Assembly: GCA_009363875.1 (NCBI GenBank)
Contig: CM018680.1
Coordinates: 9,371,426 to 9,435,425 of the forward strand
Source: Mikania micrantha
Taxonomy: Eukaryota; Streptophyta; Magnoliopsida; Asterales; Asteraceae
Reading direction: 5' to 3'
DNA: 64,000 bases
A model generated the notes under the pieces. It saw only the letters and a program-made list of their open reading frames with translations, was not told the origin of the DNA and ran no database searches. The position numbers and the translations under genes are program-made. Positions 37,180 to 47,983 of this stretch are shown in pieces (position 1 is the stretch's first letter; each line of letters opens with the position of its first letter).

Positions 37180-38063
37180 TGTTGGATATGTGATGTCCGA
37201 TTATCGATAATATCAATGTTGCTATCGGGGTACGATTCAAAGAATTAACTTTGGAAGATAGTAATGTGATTATGTCTCAAATTTGTTTTATACATATTCC
37301 ATTTCACGAATTATAAAAAGTGGTGTGTTATTATTATTTATGAAATAATAATAATATTGGAGGAATTAATTATTGTGATAATTAATTATAATTAAATTGA
37401 TAAAGTTTAATTAGTTAAACTTTAGACATTTAATTAAATGTTACTAATTAGTTGTTAGTTAGTAATATTGAGAGTAGTTTTTAAATGGTTTAATTACTAA
37501 AAGAGTTTAATTAAATTAAAAGAGTTTAATTTAAATAATATGTGAAATAAAAGGGTGGGAAATGAGTTTTGAATTAGTAAATTCAAGATCCTAAAAAGGT
37601 GGATCTAGTTTTGACTATTAAAACTAGATCCAACCTCCCACATTCTCACATAACTCTTCCACTCTCCCTCTTTCCCTCTCTTAGCCATACACTTCTCCTC
37701 CCCTCTCCTCTTGGTTTCGGCCAAACACCACCAAGGAGCCACCGCCATAGCCGAACCACCACAACTGGTTTTGGAGCACACGGTTGTTGCGGTGATTCAC
37801 GATAGAGATCATGGTTCGTGATTCAAGTCATCTAGCGAGACTACTATCGAATCCAATGTGTGTTTTTGGGAGTTCTTCATTGAGGTCAATTCTAAACACC
37901 CTATGATTGTTATTCGTTTATTTGTATGTAACTGGATTCTTGGTTTGAGAATTTTGTTTATGAAACAAAATGTGTAACCTAAATGCTTCCACTATCGTAA
38001 AATCGGATTTTATAATTAATATGATTAATTAAAAGTTTAAAATGGTTACTACAATTCCCAACA
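37180..38063 (+). mobile_element. Probable copia solo LTR
   Basis: It starts TGTTGGATATGTGATG and ends AATTCCCAACA. The flanks CCATT (37175-37179) and CCTTT (38064-38068) agree at four of five bases. A CT-rich leader-like stretch lies near 37640-37700. Apparent ORFs are short and unsupported. Confidence 0.5.
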
Positions 38064-38792
38064 CCTTTAGCAGGTACAAAGTGATCGTGGTGATGGTGAG
38101 CTCTCCAAATCCTCTTCCTTGCTTCTAGCTTTAATGAAGTTAAAGATTAGTCCCCAACTTGCTCATGGAGGTTGATGGTGGTGTAGCCGAGCGTTCTTGA
38201 CCGGGATGGTGGTTTGGGATTGAGAGAATTGAGTAACAGTGAAAAGAAACGAAATGTGTTGAGTTTTATAAAGTTTTTGCGATCTGGGAGGTGTCGCGTA
38301 CCGCCAAGATTAATTTAATAGGGTTCTCCTCGAAACACGACGTGTACCGTCAGGGTGGAATTTGATTAGTCGTGACGTACCACGAATAAATCCGGAGATT
38401 TCAAATTGTTTTCCCACCTTCGCGTACTACCAAGGGTCTCGTCAGGGTCCTTGGCGTACCGCGAAAAGTGTTGGGACTAGCCCAAATGGCCCATTTTTGT
38501 TTATACGATTCGTTTTTCGTCCGTTTTTCGTTGTCGTTACTCGTTTCTCGACTTTCGTCATCATTTTGTTCATTTTTTGCTCACATGGTGCTCAATTGTT
38601 GTTCAATTTTATAATTGTTCGATTGTTCACCAACGATCGTTAATTCAAGATATGTGTTTGCGTTTTCCGATAATTCAATGGATTATCGTTAAATTGTTTG
38701 TGTTTGGACTACTGTGTCGTGTGTCACACTAAATTAAACCAATTCTAGTGCAACATATGTAATAATAAATTAAATTATTATAAGTGCTGACA
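38064..38792 (-). mobile_element. Gypsy LTR fragment with GCGTACCGC motifs
   Basis: The right end AAGTGCTGACA reads TGTCAGCACTT on the minus strand, a plausible LTR start. Between 38290 and 38470 the motif GCGTACCGC and variants recur, as in the LTRs at 39097-41316 and 51176-53312, followed by the same TTTTTCGT-rich block. The left side is truncated. Confidence 0.45.
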
Positions 38793-38849
38793 TGGTAATC
38801 ACGGGGTATCACAATTCATACTTACCCCATAACGAGTATGGGAGCATTG

Positions 38850-39096
38850 TTCATAGCATCATCGCATTCTATTATCATCATAGTTTCATCTTGGTTTCAT
38901 AGCATCATAACATCATCATAGTATCCTAACCATGTCATGCTAGCTTTGTATCATTATAACATTATAACATCATTGCATCGAAATCATGTCATGCTAGCAT
39001 TGTATCATCATAATATCATAATATCATAACATCGTAACATCGTAATCATGTCATACTAGCATCGTATCATTGTAACATCATAATCATGTCAGGCTA
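38850..39096. repeat. ATCATAACATC / CATGTCATGCTAGCATCGT tandem repeats
   Basis: Degenerate units of about 55-65 bp built from ATCATAACATCATAATCATG and TCATGCTAGCATCGTATC repeat about four times. The array resumes at 41317-41400, beyond the inserted solo LTR. Confidence 0.75.
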
Positions 39097-41316
39097 TGTA
39101 ACCCCCGGTTACTATTTAACAATTTTCTATAATATCAGAGTTGGTCCCAGCAAATTTTTCATTTTCAAAACCTTGTTTGACCTTCTTTATTTTATAATAT
39201 TAAACAAAGTTTAACGCAAACGTAAACGTGTCACACATTTTACAGTACTTATTTACATAAGTAAGTTTAAACCAAAATTTCAAACGTTTGCAACAAGGTT
39301 CATTTGTTCGATTCACAGTCCACCTCGATCCTTACAGCCAGGTCCATCATGTTTGACCTACAAACATCACACAATAATTCACATTAGTTCATAAGAACTA
39401 AGTAAGTAAACCCTAATGGTTTCGCACAACAAAATGTAAAATACATTTTTCACAATCAACATTCAAACTGAGTCATTTCTATTCGAATTGACTTTCACAA
39501 TATAATAATATTATATTATCAATTATCAACTATTGCTTACAATAGTTTAATCAATATTACACTATGGTGTTCACATTCCTGTGCTTCCACCATAGCTATT
39601 TGTTAGCATCTCTGACTATCCACACATTTGTGGTATCATAAATATTTCAAGTCTTAAGATATTCACCCACTGGTACTTCCATCTAAGATAATTGCTAGCA
39701 CCTCTAGCTATCCACCATTGTGGAGTCATAATTAATTTAAGTCTTAAGATGTTCACCCACCGGTACTTCCATCTAAGACAATTGCTAGGACCTCTAGCTA
39801 TCCACCATTGTGGAGTCATAATTATATCAAGTCTTAAAATGTTCACCCACCGATACTTCCATCTAAGACAATTGTCAGCACCTCTGGCTATCCACACATT
39901 TGTGGAGTCACAATTATTTCAATCAAATTACTATGATGTTCACCCACCGGTACTTCCATCATAGAATTCCCACACTTTCATTCACCAAGATATTGGATTT
40001 ATCATAGGTTGTTGAACTTTTATTATTCAACGTTCCCCTATCACCAATACCATATTTATCATACAATTTATTCCACAACAAAATTCAATGTTTATTATGT
40101 GATGTCATAGTTGTGGGATTACTTACCTTGATCAGATAAGAGATTAGCAACTGCAGGCTCTTTTCCTGCTCTATGACTAATTGTTTGATTTCCACTACCA
40201 CCACCTAGTTGCAAAATACATATACAACTAGTTTCAACACATATATCACGTACAATCAAGTTCAACACACTTGACTGATTTGACTTGCTCAAAGTCAATT
40301 TATCACATAATTGACTCTATCTTACTACGTTTAGTAAGTTTTTGTCAATTATCACAATTAATCATGTTTCATGCCTCACATAGGCATTTCATCAAATAAT
40401 TGATGTTCAATTATATTAGTTACGATCTTAAATCACTTTTATTATTCAATTTTTATTTAAGATCATAAATGTTAATAATTTTAACATCAATTCATCAAAA
40501 TCATCATTTAACATATGGATTATAATCCATAATTTATTTCACAATCATAATCTACCCATCCTACTAGTTATCACATCACGATATGGGTTTCATAACAACC
40601 GGACATTATTCCGGCTTCAAAACGAAGATTTCACCGTCAAAATATCAAGTTCTTCGTTTCTAACAATCCATAGTTATCAACTAGGCAATAATCAATACCC
40701 ATAATCATAGTAATACATTCAAAACTAGATTTAATCCACACAATATCAAACTAGTAGGATAAAACGAATCGTTACCCAATCGAACGGATATTCAGTCGCA
40801 AAACAACGATCATATGTTGCAGCAACGTTCCTGGGTGCGATCCGGATGTTCAAAACCCTTTGAAATGAAGGTTTTGTGCTTAGAGATATTAGATTTTTCG
40901 TCTGGAGCAAGAATAGATCGAAAAGGATAAGAAAATTGCTTTACAGATGCGATCTGATCCTTTAAACAAATTTTTGCCGACTTAAGTCGCCAGGCGTACC
41001 GCCCCAACCCAATGCTTGGCGTGGGGCGTACCGCCCCAGGGTAATTTCGTCCAATTTTTGATTTTTGCTTTGTTTCGCGATTCCGGACAATCCGTAACTC
41101 CGTTTCGCGCACGGTTTTCGCCCACGTTCACCATTTTCCGCATACTATCAACTTGTAATAATTACAATCATCAAATCAACATGGATTTCTAGAACGTTCA
41201 TATGTGCTCTTGCCATTGATGACGTAATTCTCACACATTTTCAAATCACAACAAACACAATCGTTCAATTGATGATTATTTCAAATATATTCATTTATTA
41301 AAAACCGGTTGTTACA
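39097..41316 (-). mobile_element. 2.2-kb gypsy solo LTR with GGCTA target duplication
   Basis: The plus-strand ends are TGTAACCCCCGG and ACCGGTTGTTACA, flanked by the perfect 5-bp duplication GGCTA (39092-39096 and 41317-41321). On the minus strand it starts TGTAACAACCGG. Its first 300 bp resemble the LTR at 51176-53312 (shared GTGGGCGAAAAC and GTTGATAGTATGCG-type blocks). No internal sequence is present. It contains a 93-bp tandem array and GCGTACCGC motifs. Confidence 0.85.
39590..39965 (-). repeat. Tandem array, unit about 93 bp, about four copies
   Basis: Each unit carries CTATCCACCATTGTGGAGTC, TAAGTCTTAAGATGTTCACC and GGTACTTCCATCTAAGA-like blocks. Because 93 is a multiple of three, the minus-strand frame stays open and gives a repeated WWIARGASN/LRWKYRWVNILRL peptide; no evidence of coding use. 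Confidence 0.85.
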
Positions 41317-41689
41317 GGCTAGCATCGCATTATCCTAACATCATAACATCATAATTACGTCATTTAGCATCGTATCATCGTAACATCATACCATCTTAGT
41401 CCTAACATCAAGGTATGTATGCCAGCCCAAAAATATGTGTAGCACATTAGCACATAAGTATTTAATTTAGGTCATGTAGAACTCACATGAGTCCTATGTA
41501 GCTCTCAGCATCCTAGACCGGTTTGTCTTGGCTTGAACTCAAGAACCTACATCGTCACATCATCTCCTTACTTCCCATTCCTTAGACTTAGGATTATTCT
41601 AAATCCCCATGACTCACTTAACAAGCCCACATATACAAACATGCATAAGTTTCCGATATTGGAAAAATGTTCGAAATCTCCAGGTATAC

Positions 41690-41800
41690 GAAACCCTGAA
41701 GTTCACGTAACCGGGTTCACAAACTTGAAGTTCACGAAGTAGAGTTCACGAACTTGAGGTTCAAGAACTATTGTTCGCGAACTTGATGTTCACGAAAGGT
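41690..41800. repeat. GTTCACGAACTTGA degenerate repeats
   Basis: Five to seven copies of a 14-20-bp unit around GTTCACGAACTTGA. Related units lie at 46000-46070 on the other side of the copia insertion. Confidence 0.7.
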
Positions 41801-41897
41801 GATTTCGACTACTTTTATTTCATGAACTTCGATTTGCTCATAAAACATTGTAGAAAACTCATCTTAAACTTTTGAGACTAGTTATAGGTGTGCAATG

Positions 41898-42613
41898 TGT
41901 TGGAATTTTAATATATGTTTTATTATTAAAATGTGTTGTGTAAAGTGTGAAAAGAAAAAACCAAAAAGAAAATAGAAACCTTTCTTTTACCAATTCAATT
42001 GTCATAAATTGGTTATTAACTAAGCCATGAATAGGCTTGTTAATGGGCATGATGACAACCTTTGATATGCCATGACTACTTGTATATATAGAGGCATTTG
42101 GCCTCTTGTTGAAGTTTCTAGTTTTTGAGAAATCTCTACACTATTTGAAACACACACACAAGCTCCAAAGGTTTTCAATACAAGCATATACTTTGTTGAG
42201 TTCTCAACAACCTACAACAATCGACTCCTCGTGTTAACACTCTTGTTTCAGGTAACGTTTCAGGTTTTCGGTTAACTTCAGCAGTACATACGGCTTTGGC
42301 TGTTGTACCCTGGGAAACAGTCGGGTTTACCTGGGTGGCCTAAAATATGTTTTAAGGGACCTCTGTTGAACAGAAATCCCCAGCCACCAAACTCATTTTA
42401 ATTCATTTCATCTTATGCTATACTTTTTATTTTTAATTTAAATTTTAGAACTTGTTTCATCTTGTACTATATTTCTTTCTTGTAATTTAAATTTTAGCAC
42501 TTTTATGTTTTTTTTTGTCATAATGTATTTTTCATTGTCTTTTTCTATAAATTGTAATTCGAGTAATTGAATAATAAAAGTATTTTTTTTATTTTGTGAA
42601 CGGTGTTCCTACA
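41898..42613 (+). mobile_element. Copia 5' LTR (716 bp)
   Basis: The terminal TGTTGGAA and TTCCTACA form near inverted ends. TATATATA at 42083-42090 is followed by a leader with CTCCAAAGG and GGTTTTCAATACAAG. The last 110 bp match the 3' LTR end at 45592-45708 with about ten differences, including homopolymer-length changes. No Met-tRNA primer-binding site follows directly. Confidence 0.8.
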
Positions 42614-43577
42614 AGCTTAAAACAGATTTTAAAATCATCATTCATAAGTTTGTGTTTTTAAAATTATTCGAATTACAAAACATAAGGATAAACTATTTAG
42701 TTTCGTGCAAATATTTTTTATCAACAAATTTTAAATGTGTTTTTAAATTTTTTTTTGAAAACAAGTTTTTTTTTTCAATAGGAAAACTAAAACATTTTGT
42801 TTTGTTTTTGGTAAATAAGCATTGTTTTCTTATTGGTAGGAAAATTCAAACATTTTGTTTTGGTTTTTTTTATAAACCATAACTAATTATTTTTTGTTTT
42901 GATAACCGTTAACAAAGTTTAATTTTATATAATTCAATTTGTTTTTGTGTAAACCAAAAGTTTTATAAACTATTTTGTTAATGTTTATTTAACGAACATA
43001 TTCGAATCATTTTTTTGAACTACAAGTTTTATAAACGATAGTTATAATCATTTATTTCTAACGAGCGTGTTAGAAAAATGGTTATTATATAACAACTGGA
43101 AATTATAAAACGTTTGATGCTTTACAAAAAAATCGATTTTGGGTTTGGTTTTGTGTAAACCATAATTCTTCAAATAAGTGTCAAATTTTAGTAAAATTTG
43201 ATTTTGGTTTTATGAAAACTATACTGTTTTTTGTAAACCACAAAATATTTTGATAAATTAAGCTCATCAAAGTTTAAGTTTTAAGTGACAGACTTGTAGT
43301 AACCGTAAGGGTGGACATTGTTAACTGAGTTTCCTGTCTAGGAAAGCAATTCGCATATATCCCAAACAGCAGAGGGACCTGTCTTGCTTTCCTGGGGATT
43401 CTTAGAGAGAATGTCTTAACCTATTAGGCCAAAACAAGTCATGCAAATGTCACATGAACTCAAATAACTTTGTTTGAGTTAAAAAAACAAAGTTTAGTTT
43501 AAACTTTGGTTTTGTGTAAACCTTATTTATGAAAATCTGACTTGCTTCGTTTGTATCTCCACTTTTGTTTGAGAAAT

Positions 43578-45290
43578 GACAAATGTATCTACTCAAACTT
43601 CAACACCTATGGGACCATTAGTGGTACCCATGTTGCCCAAGCTGAGGGGATGACTCATAGTGAGACATTTCAAGTTGCCGTCATGATTGAAAAGTTTCCT
43701 CTTAGTTGGGTGGATTTTAAAAGCTACCTAAAACATAAGCGAAAGGAAATGCCGGTAAAGGACCTTGTGGTTTTTATTCGAATTGAGGAAGACAATAGGT
43801 TGTCTCTTAAAATGACTCAACAACAATTTGCTACAAAAACCAATATGGTAGAGCATGGTCAATCATCCTGTGGGTACAAAAAGAAAATTGACAACTACAA
43901 GGGTAAGGGCAAAGGAAAGGTTGTGGACCTTGGGCCGAAAATAGGTGGCATGAAGAAGCATGTTTTACCATTTAAAGGGAAATGCGACAATTGCTGTAAA
44001 CATGGTCACTGTGTTGATAAGTGCAAGGCTCCTAAACAAGACCGAGCACATATGATGGAGGACGATATGCCTCTTGTAGATATGGTCTCTGACATCACTA
44101 CTATGATGGAGGAGATCAACTTGGTGTCAAATGATCCTAAGGGGTGGTGGCTTGACATTGGTTCTACCCGCCATGTGTGTCCTGATCAGGCCCTCTTAAA
44201 TACGTTTAAAAAGGTGGTGGGTGACTCGAACCTGTAAATGGGAATGCAGCAACTGTTGATGTCAAGGGTGAAGGTAGTGTGATCTTAAAGTGCACTTCGA
44301 GGAAGGAGCTCACTTTTAGCAAAGTGCTCTATGTGCCTGACATGCGCAAGAGCCTCGTGTCAGGATGGTTGCTTAACAAACATGGTTTTCGTTTAGTCTT
44401 TGAGTCTGATAAATTTGTTTTAACTAAGCGTGGAATGTTTGTTGGTAAAGGTTATGCCCAAAATGGAATGTTTAAACTCAATGTAATAGCTAAGGTTGAG
44501 AACATGAATGAAAATGCTTTTACTTTTGCTTATTGGATTGAGTCATATAATTTTGGCATGGTCTTTTAGGTCATGTTAATTTCAATTCGATGTGTCGCTT
44601 GATTAAATTAGATTGCATATCAAAATTTTCCATTGATTCAAAATATAAATGTACAACATGTTGAAGCAAAACAAACAAGATCATCTTTTAAAACGGTTGA
44701 AAGAATATCCGAACCCCTTGATATAATTCACACTAATGTGTGTGATTTAAAATCAACTCCCACAAGAGGTGGAAACAAGTACTTCATCACTTTCATTGAT
44801 GATGCTATTAGATATTGATATGTATACTTGCTAAAAGTAAGGATGAAGCAATTGACAAGTTTGCCTTAATCAAAACTGAGGTTGAGAATCAATTTAACAA
44901 AAAGATCAAAGTTTTAAGGAGCGATAGAGGAGGTGAATATGCTTCGCCATTTGCCAACATTTGTGCACAAAGTAGATTCATACACGAATGCACTGCTCCT
45001 TATTCTCCACAACAAAATGACATTGCTGAATGAAAAAATCGTACATTGAAAGAAATGATGAATGCCATGTTGTTAAGTTCTGAAATGAGCCAGGACATGT
45101 GGGGAAAGCCACTTTATCGGCTACTTATCTGTTAAACAAGATACCTTTCAAGAAAAATGATGTAACTCCTTATGAGTCAAAAGATAACATAACGGATCCG
45201 TTTACAAAAGCTTTAAGCATAGAGTTAGTGTATAAGTTGTCAAGATGAATGGGACTAAAGCCCTTCAAACAAGGTTGTTCAAAGGAAAAC
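43578..45290 (+). pseudogene. Copia gag-protease-integrase remnant joined to RNase H tail
   Basis: The gag starts MTNVSTQTSTPMGPLVVPM at 43578, shifts frame, and continues HSETFQVAVMIEKFPLSW. A zinc knuckle CDNCCKHGHCVDKC (about 43982) and protease motif WWLDIGSTRHVC (about 44149) follow; the family usually has DTGA/DTGS. The pre-integrase and integrase core are visible (FITFIDDAIRY, VLRSDRGGEY, PYSPQQNDIAE) with stops at 44816 and 45031. At about 45180 integrase jumps directly to the RNase H C-terminus (DPFTKALSIELVYKLS), so RT and most of RNase H are deleted. A polypurine run AAAAAGGGAG lies near 45384. Confidence 0.85.
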
Positions 45291-45447
45291 CTATCCTAGA
45301 AGATTGGAGATCCCATGACCTAGGCTCAATAAGACAACCTAACTGTATGAATTAAGGTCACTATAGGGGGTACCTCAAATTTAAAAAGGGAGTTGAATAC
45401 TTTCTAGTTCATTCCTTTATCAAATTAATGATAGAAATTGAGGATAA

Positions 45448-45585
45448 TGTGACAACCAGTACTAGATCGTTCGGCAAGTCCGAACGGTTCGTGTACTTTC
45501 ACTATTTACTATGTGTAAATACAATATACAAACAGTTGTGTGACAACAAGACTATGAAAACAGTAAAACGTTGTATGTGTTTAAT
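45448..45585 (+). mobile_element. Gypsy LTR 5'-end fragment inside copia 3' LTR
   Basis: TGTGACAACCAGTACTAGAT and then CGGCAAGTCCGAACGG match the first 100-140 bp of the LTRs at 10468 and 57620-61859. Copia LTR sequence resumes at about 45590. The piece is too short to be a solo LTR and has no target duplication that I can see. Confidence 0.75.
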
Positions 45586-46202
45586 TGAAAAGTTTATCAC
45601 TTTTATGTTTCTTGTAATAATGTATTTTCATTGTGTATTTATCTAAATTGTAATTCAAGTAATTGAATAATAAAAGTATTTGTTTATTTTGTGAACGGTG
45701 TTCCTACACAATGGCCTTGCCAAGTCCTAGAAACTAAAAATGTGTGAACTTTATGCATAAAGGAACTATCTTTATGCACAAGTTCCCTTCCTCCTAAAAA
45801 TCGTAGCTTTCTCAAATCAAACACTTACCCGATGTTTGATGAACCTTCCTGTAGCTTCCCGTGCATTCCTGCTTCCTTTTGAGCGAGTTACAACCATTCT
45901 TAAAGTTTCTAAACTTGCCAACTTCGAGTACTTGGGAGAGGGAGTGATGCCAACCAAAAGTGCTCATGTTTCCCAAGGCACTACTATATATAGGCCAAGT
46001 TTACGAAGTAGGGTTCACGAACCAAAGTTCGTATACTTCCATATTCTTGAACTTTGAGTTCATGAAGTGAGTTTGGATACTTTTTATTTCGGGGTCTTTC
46101 ATACTTCTATTCCTTTCCATTTTTATTCTCTTCCTACAAGTTAATTATCCATTACCTATTTGTAAGTTTAAAAAATTATATTCAAAATTCGGGGTGTTAC
46201 CA

Positions 46203-47529
46203 TATGATTGATAACACAAAATGACAAAGGGGAACTTTGTAATTTTTTCATGAAAGTTTAATCAAAAGGCATCAGCTTTTCCATTCCTATGCTGGCACGT
46301 GATTGAATGTTTAACTTGTTTACTTAATGTTTTTAAAAATACAATTATTTTATTAGGGTTTTATTAGCTTACAAATTTCTTCATAGTTAAACAATTATTT
46401 AATGTCTCAAAAATTAACTAATATGAAACAGAAAGTGACTTGTATTTAAAAAATGTAGCTTCCAACGAAAATTAAACCTATGCAATATTTTCAAGAAGTT
46501 TTTACTTGTGTCATGGCATTGAACCCATATTTCATTGGTGTTGGCGTTAAAAACATTAGTTGATGAAATAGTTATTTCTTTGTGTTTTAGATGACCCAAA
46601 TTTTGCCATAAATGAAAAAATAATTTTAACATATTATTTTCAAACTTGTTAGGATCTTGAAATCGAGAGATTGTGTCAGAGATTCAAGTATAAATCACCT
46701 GCAAGAGTGGCAGAATCACAGTCACAAGTATCAATTTACGAAGACAGATGGTAATATTTTATCGGTCAACCATGACGAATGTTACAACTTACAAGTGTGT
46801 TTCTCTATTTATCTTATCGTTCATTCTCTCTCTCTCTCTAAAAAGGAAAGAAACCTATTTATCTTTGAGAAATGTACAACCACAAGTCGGAGGTACAAGC
46901 CCTTATTGCACTAAAATGGAAAAACACATATCACAAAAATCTGTCTCAATCAACTTTGAAATTTGTTCATTCTAACTTGTTTTTCTTCCTAACTTAGCTC
47001 TCCAGAATTCATTTAGTTCATCCTAACTAACTCAAGTTCCTCCAAACTTGTTAATGATTAACTGAATATTCATCCGAACTTGTTTTGACTCGCATGAACT
47101 TCAACATCGTTAACTCATCCAAGCTTGTAAGTTGTTAAACTCATCCGAACTTGGACTTTCAACTTATATGAACTTGATGACAAATTAACTTATCCGAAAT
47201 TATTTATCTTTTTCAAATTTGAACAAGATCATCCAAACTTGGAGTTACTTTTTATTCAAACTTGATAAGTTCGTTCGAACTTACATTCACTTGTCCATCC
47301 AAACATTCAAGTTCGTCCAAACTTAAGCTTGCTTGTTCATCCGAACTTGACTACACTTTGGTTTATTTGGTGACTGCATCCTACTTATTTCCTATAAAAA
47401 TACCCCTAGTATGATGCATCAAATTATAGGGATTTTCAATGTTGTGACTATAGTTGCTCAATGGCAGATTACTAGAGTTCAGGCAGCTGAGAGACAGAAG
47501 ACTTTTGCTTTGACAAGCAAGTGGAGATA
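46203..47529. other. Spacer with possible orphan exon and TCATCCGAACTTG repeats
   Basis: A 98-bp stretch at 46653-46750 is bordered by TTGTTAG and GTAATA, and reads DLEIERLCQRFKYKSPARVA with further charged residues in one frame; it could be an exon of an unidentified gene or gene fragment. Between 47000 and 47365 a degenerate 13-30-bp unit with TCATCCGAACTTG recurs about ten times. Nothing else was recognised. Confidence 0.35.
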
Positions 47530-47983
47530 GGATGTTCATCGGTTCAATTAACAGTTTGTTCAGTTCGGTTTAATCGGTTTTCAAAAAAAAATCGCTGACT
47601 GTTAACCTTACCGGATTCGGGAAATGGTTAACCCAATTCAGTTCGGTTTCGGTTAAAACCGAACAAACCAAATTCAACAAAATAAACCGAATAAACCGGA
47701 TTCAACCAAATAAACCGAATTCAACCAAATTAACCGCATTCAACCTTATATAATACTAATAAATATATAAATTTAAATATGAATTCGGTTTAATCGGTTA
47801 ACCAAACAAATCGAATTCAAAAAAAAATTAAAACCATTAACCGAACCGAAAACCCGAATTCGGAATTCGGGTACGGTTAGGAACCGAATCGAAAACCGAA
47901 TTCAGGATTCGATTTGGTTTTTTCGTTACGGATACAGTTCGATTATTGGTTTCAAACGGTTTTCGTTTTTTCTAGAACAACCC
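47530..47983. mobile_element. MITE with GGATGTTC/GAACAACCC termini
   Basis: It starts GGATGTTCATCGGTTC and ends TCTAGAACAACCC, flanked by TA on both sides. The interior repeats CGGTTTAATCGG and AAACCGAATTC in both orientations. It belongs with the element at 1462-2123. Confidence 0.6.

Larger units (their letters stand above)
41898..45708 (+). mobile_element. Copia element with CAATG target duplication, internally deleted
   Basis: The 5' LTR starts TGTTGGAATTTTAATA at 41898 and the 3' LTR ends GTGAACGGTGTTCCTACA at 45708. The flanks are the perfect duplication CAATG (41893-41897 and 45709-45713). The internal region lacks RT and most of RNase H. The 3' LTR keeps only its last 110 bp or so; its first part is replaced by a gypsy LTR piece (45448-45585). 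It cannot transpose by itself. Confidence 0.85.
38793..46202 (-). mobile_element. Older gypsy LTR hosting two later insertions
   Basis: The plus-strand ends are TGGTAATCACGGGGTATCAC at 38793 and GGGGTGTTACCA at 46202, so the minus-strand element starts TGGTAACACCCCG, a common gypsy LTR start. Subtracting the solo LTR at 39097-41316 and the copia element at 41898-45708 leaves about 1.37 kb. The repeat CATGCTAGCATCGT flanks the solo LTR on both sides, and GTTCACGAACTT-type repeats flank the copia element on both sides, which supports one host LTR. The 5-bp flanks do not match, so the outer borders are provisional. Confidence 0.4.

Noticed and set aside
38850..39096. CRISPR-like repeat spacing
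   Set aside because: Units are degenerate and contiguous with no constant repeat or unique spacers, and the genome is plant nuclear.
39616..39897. Repeat protein of WWIARGASN-type units
   Set aside because: It is the 93-bp LTR tandem array, open only because the unit length is a multiple of three; the plus strand is open too.
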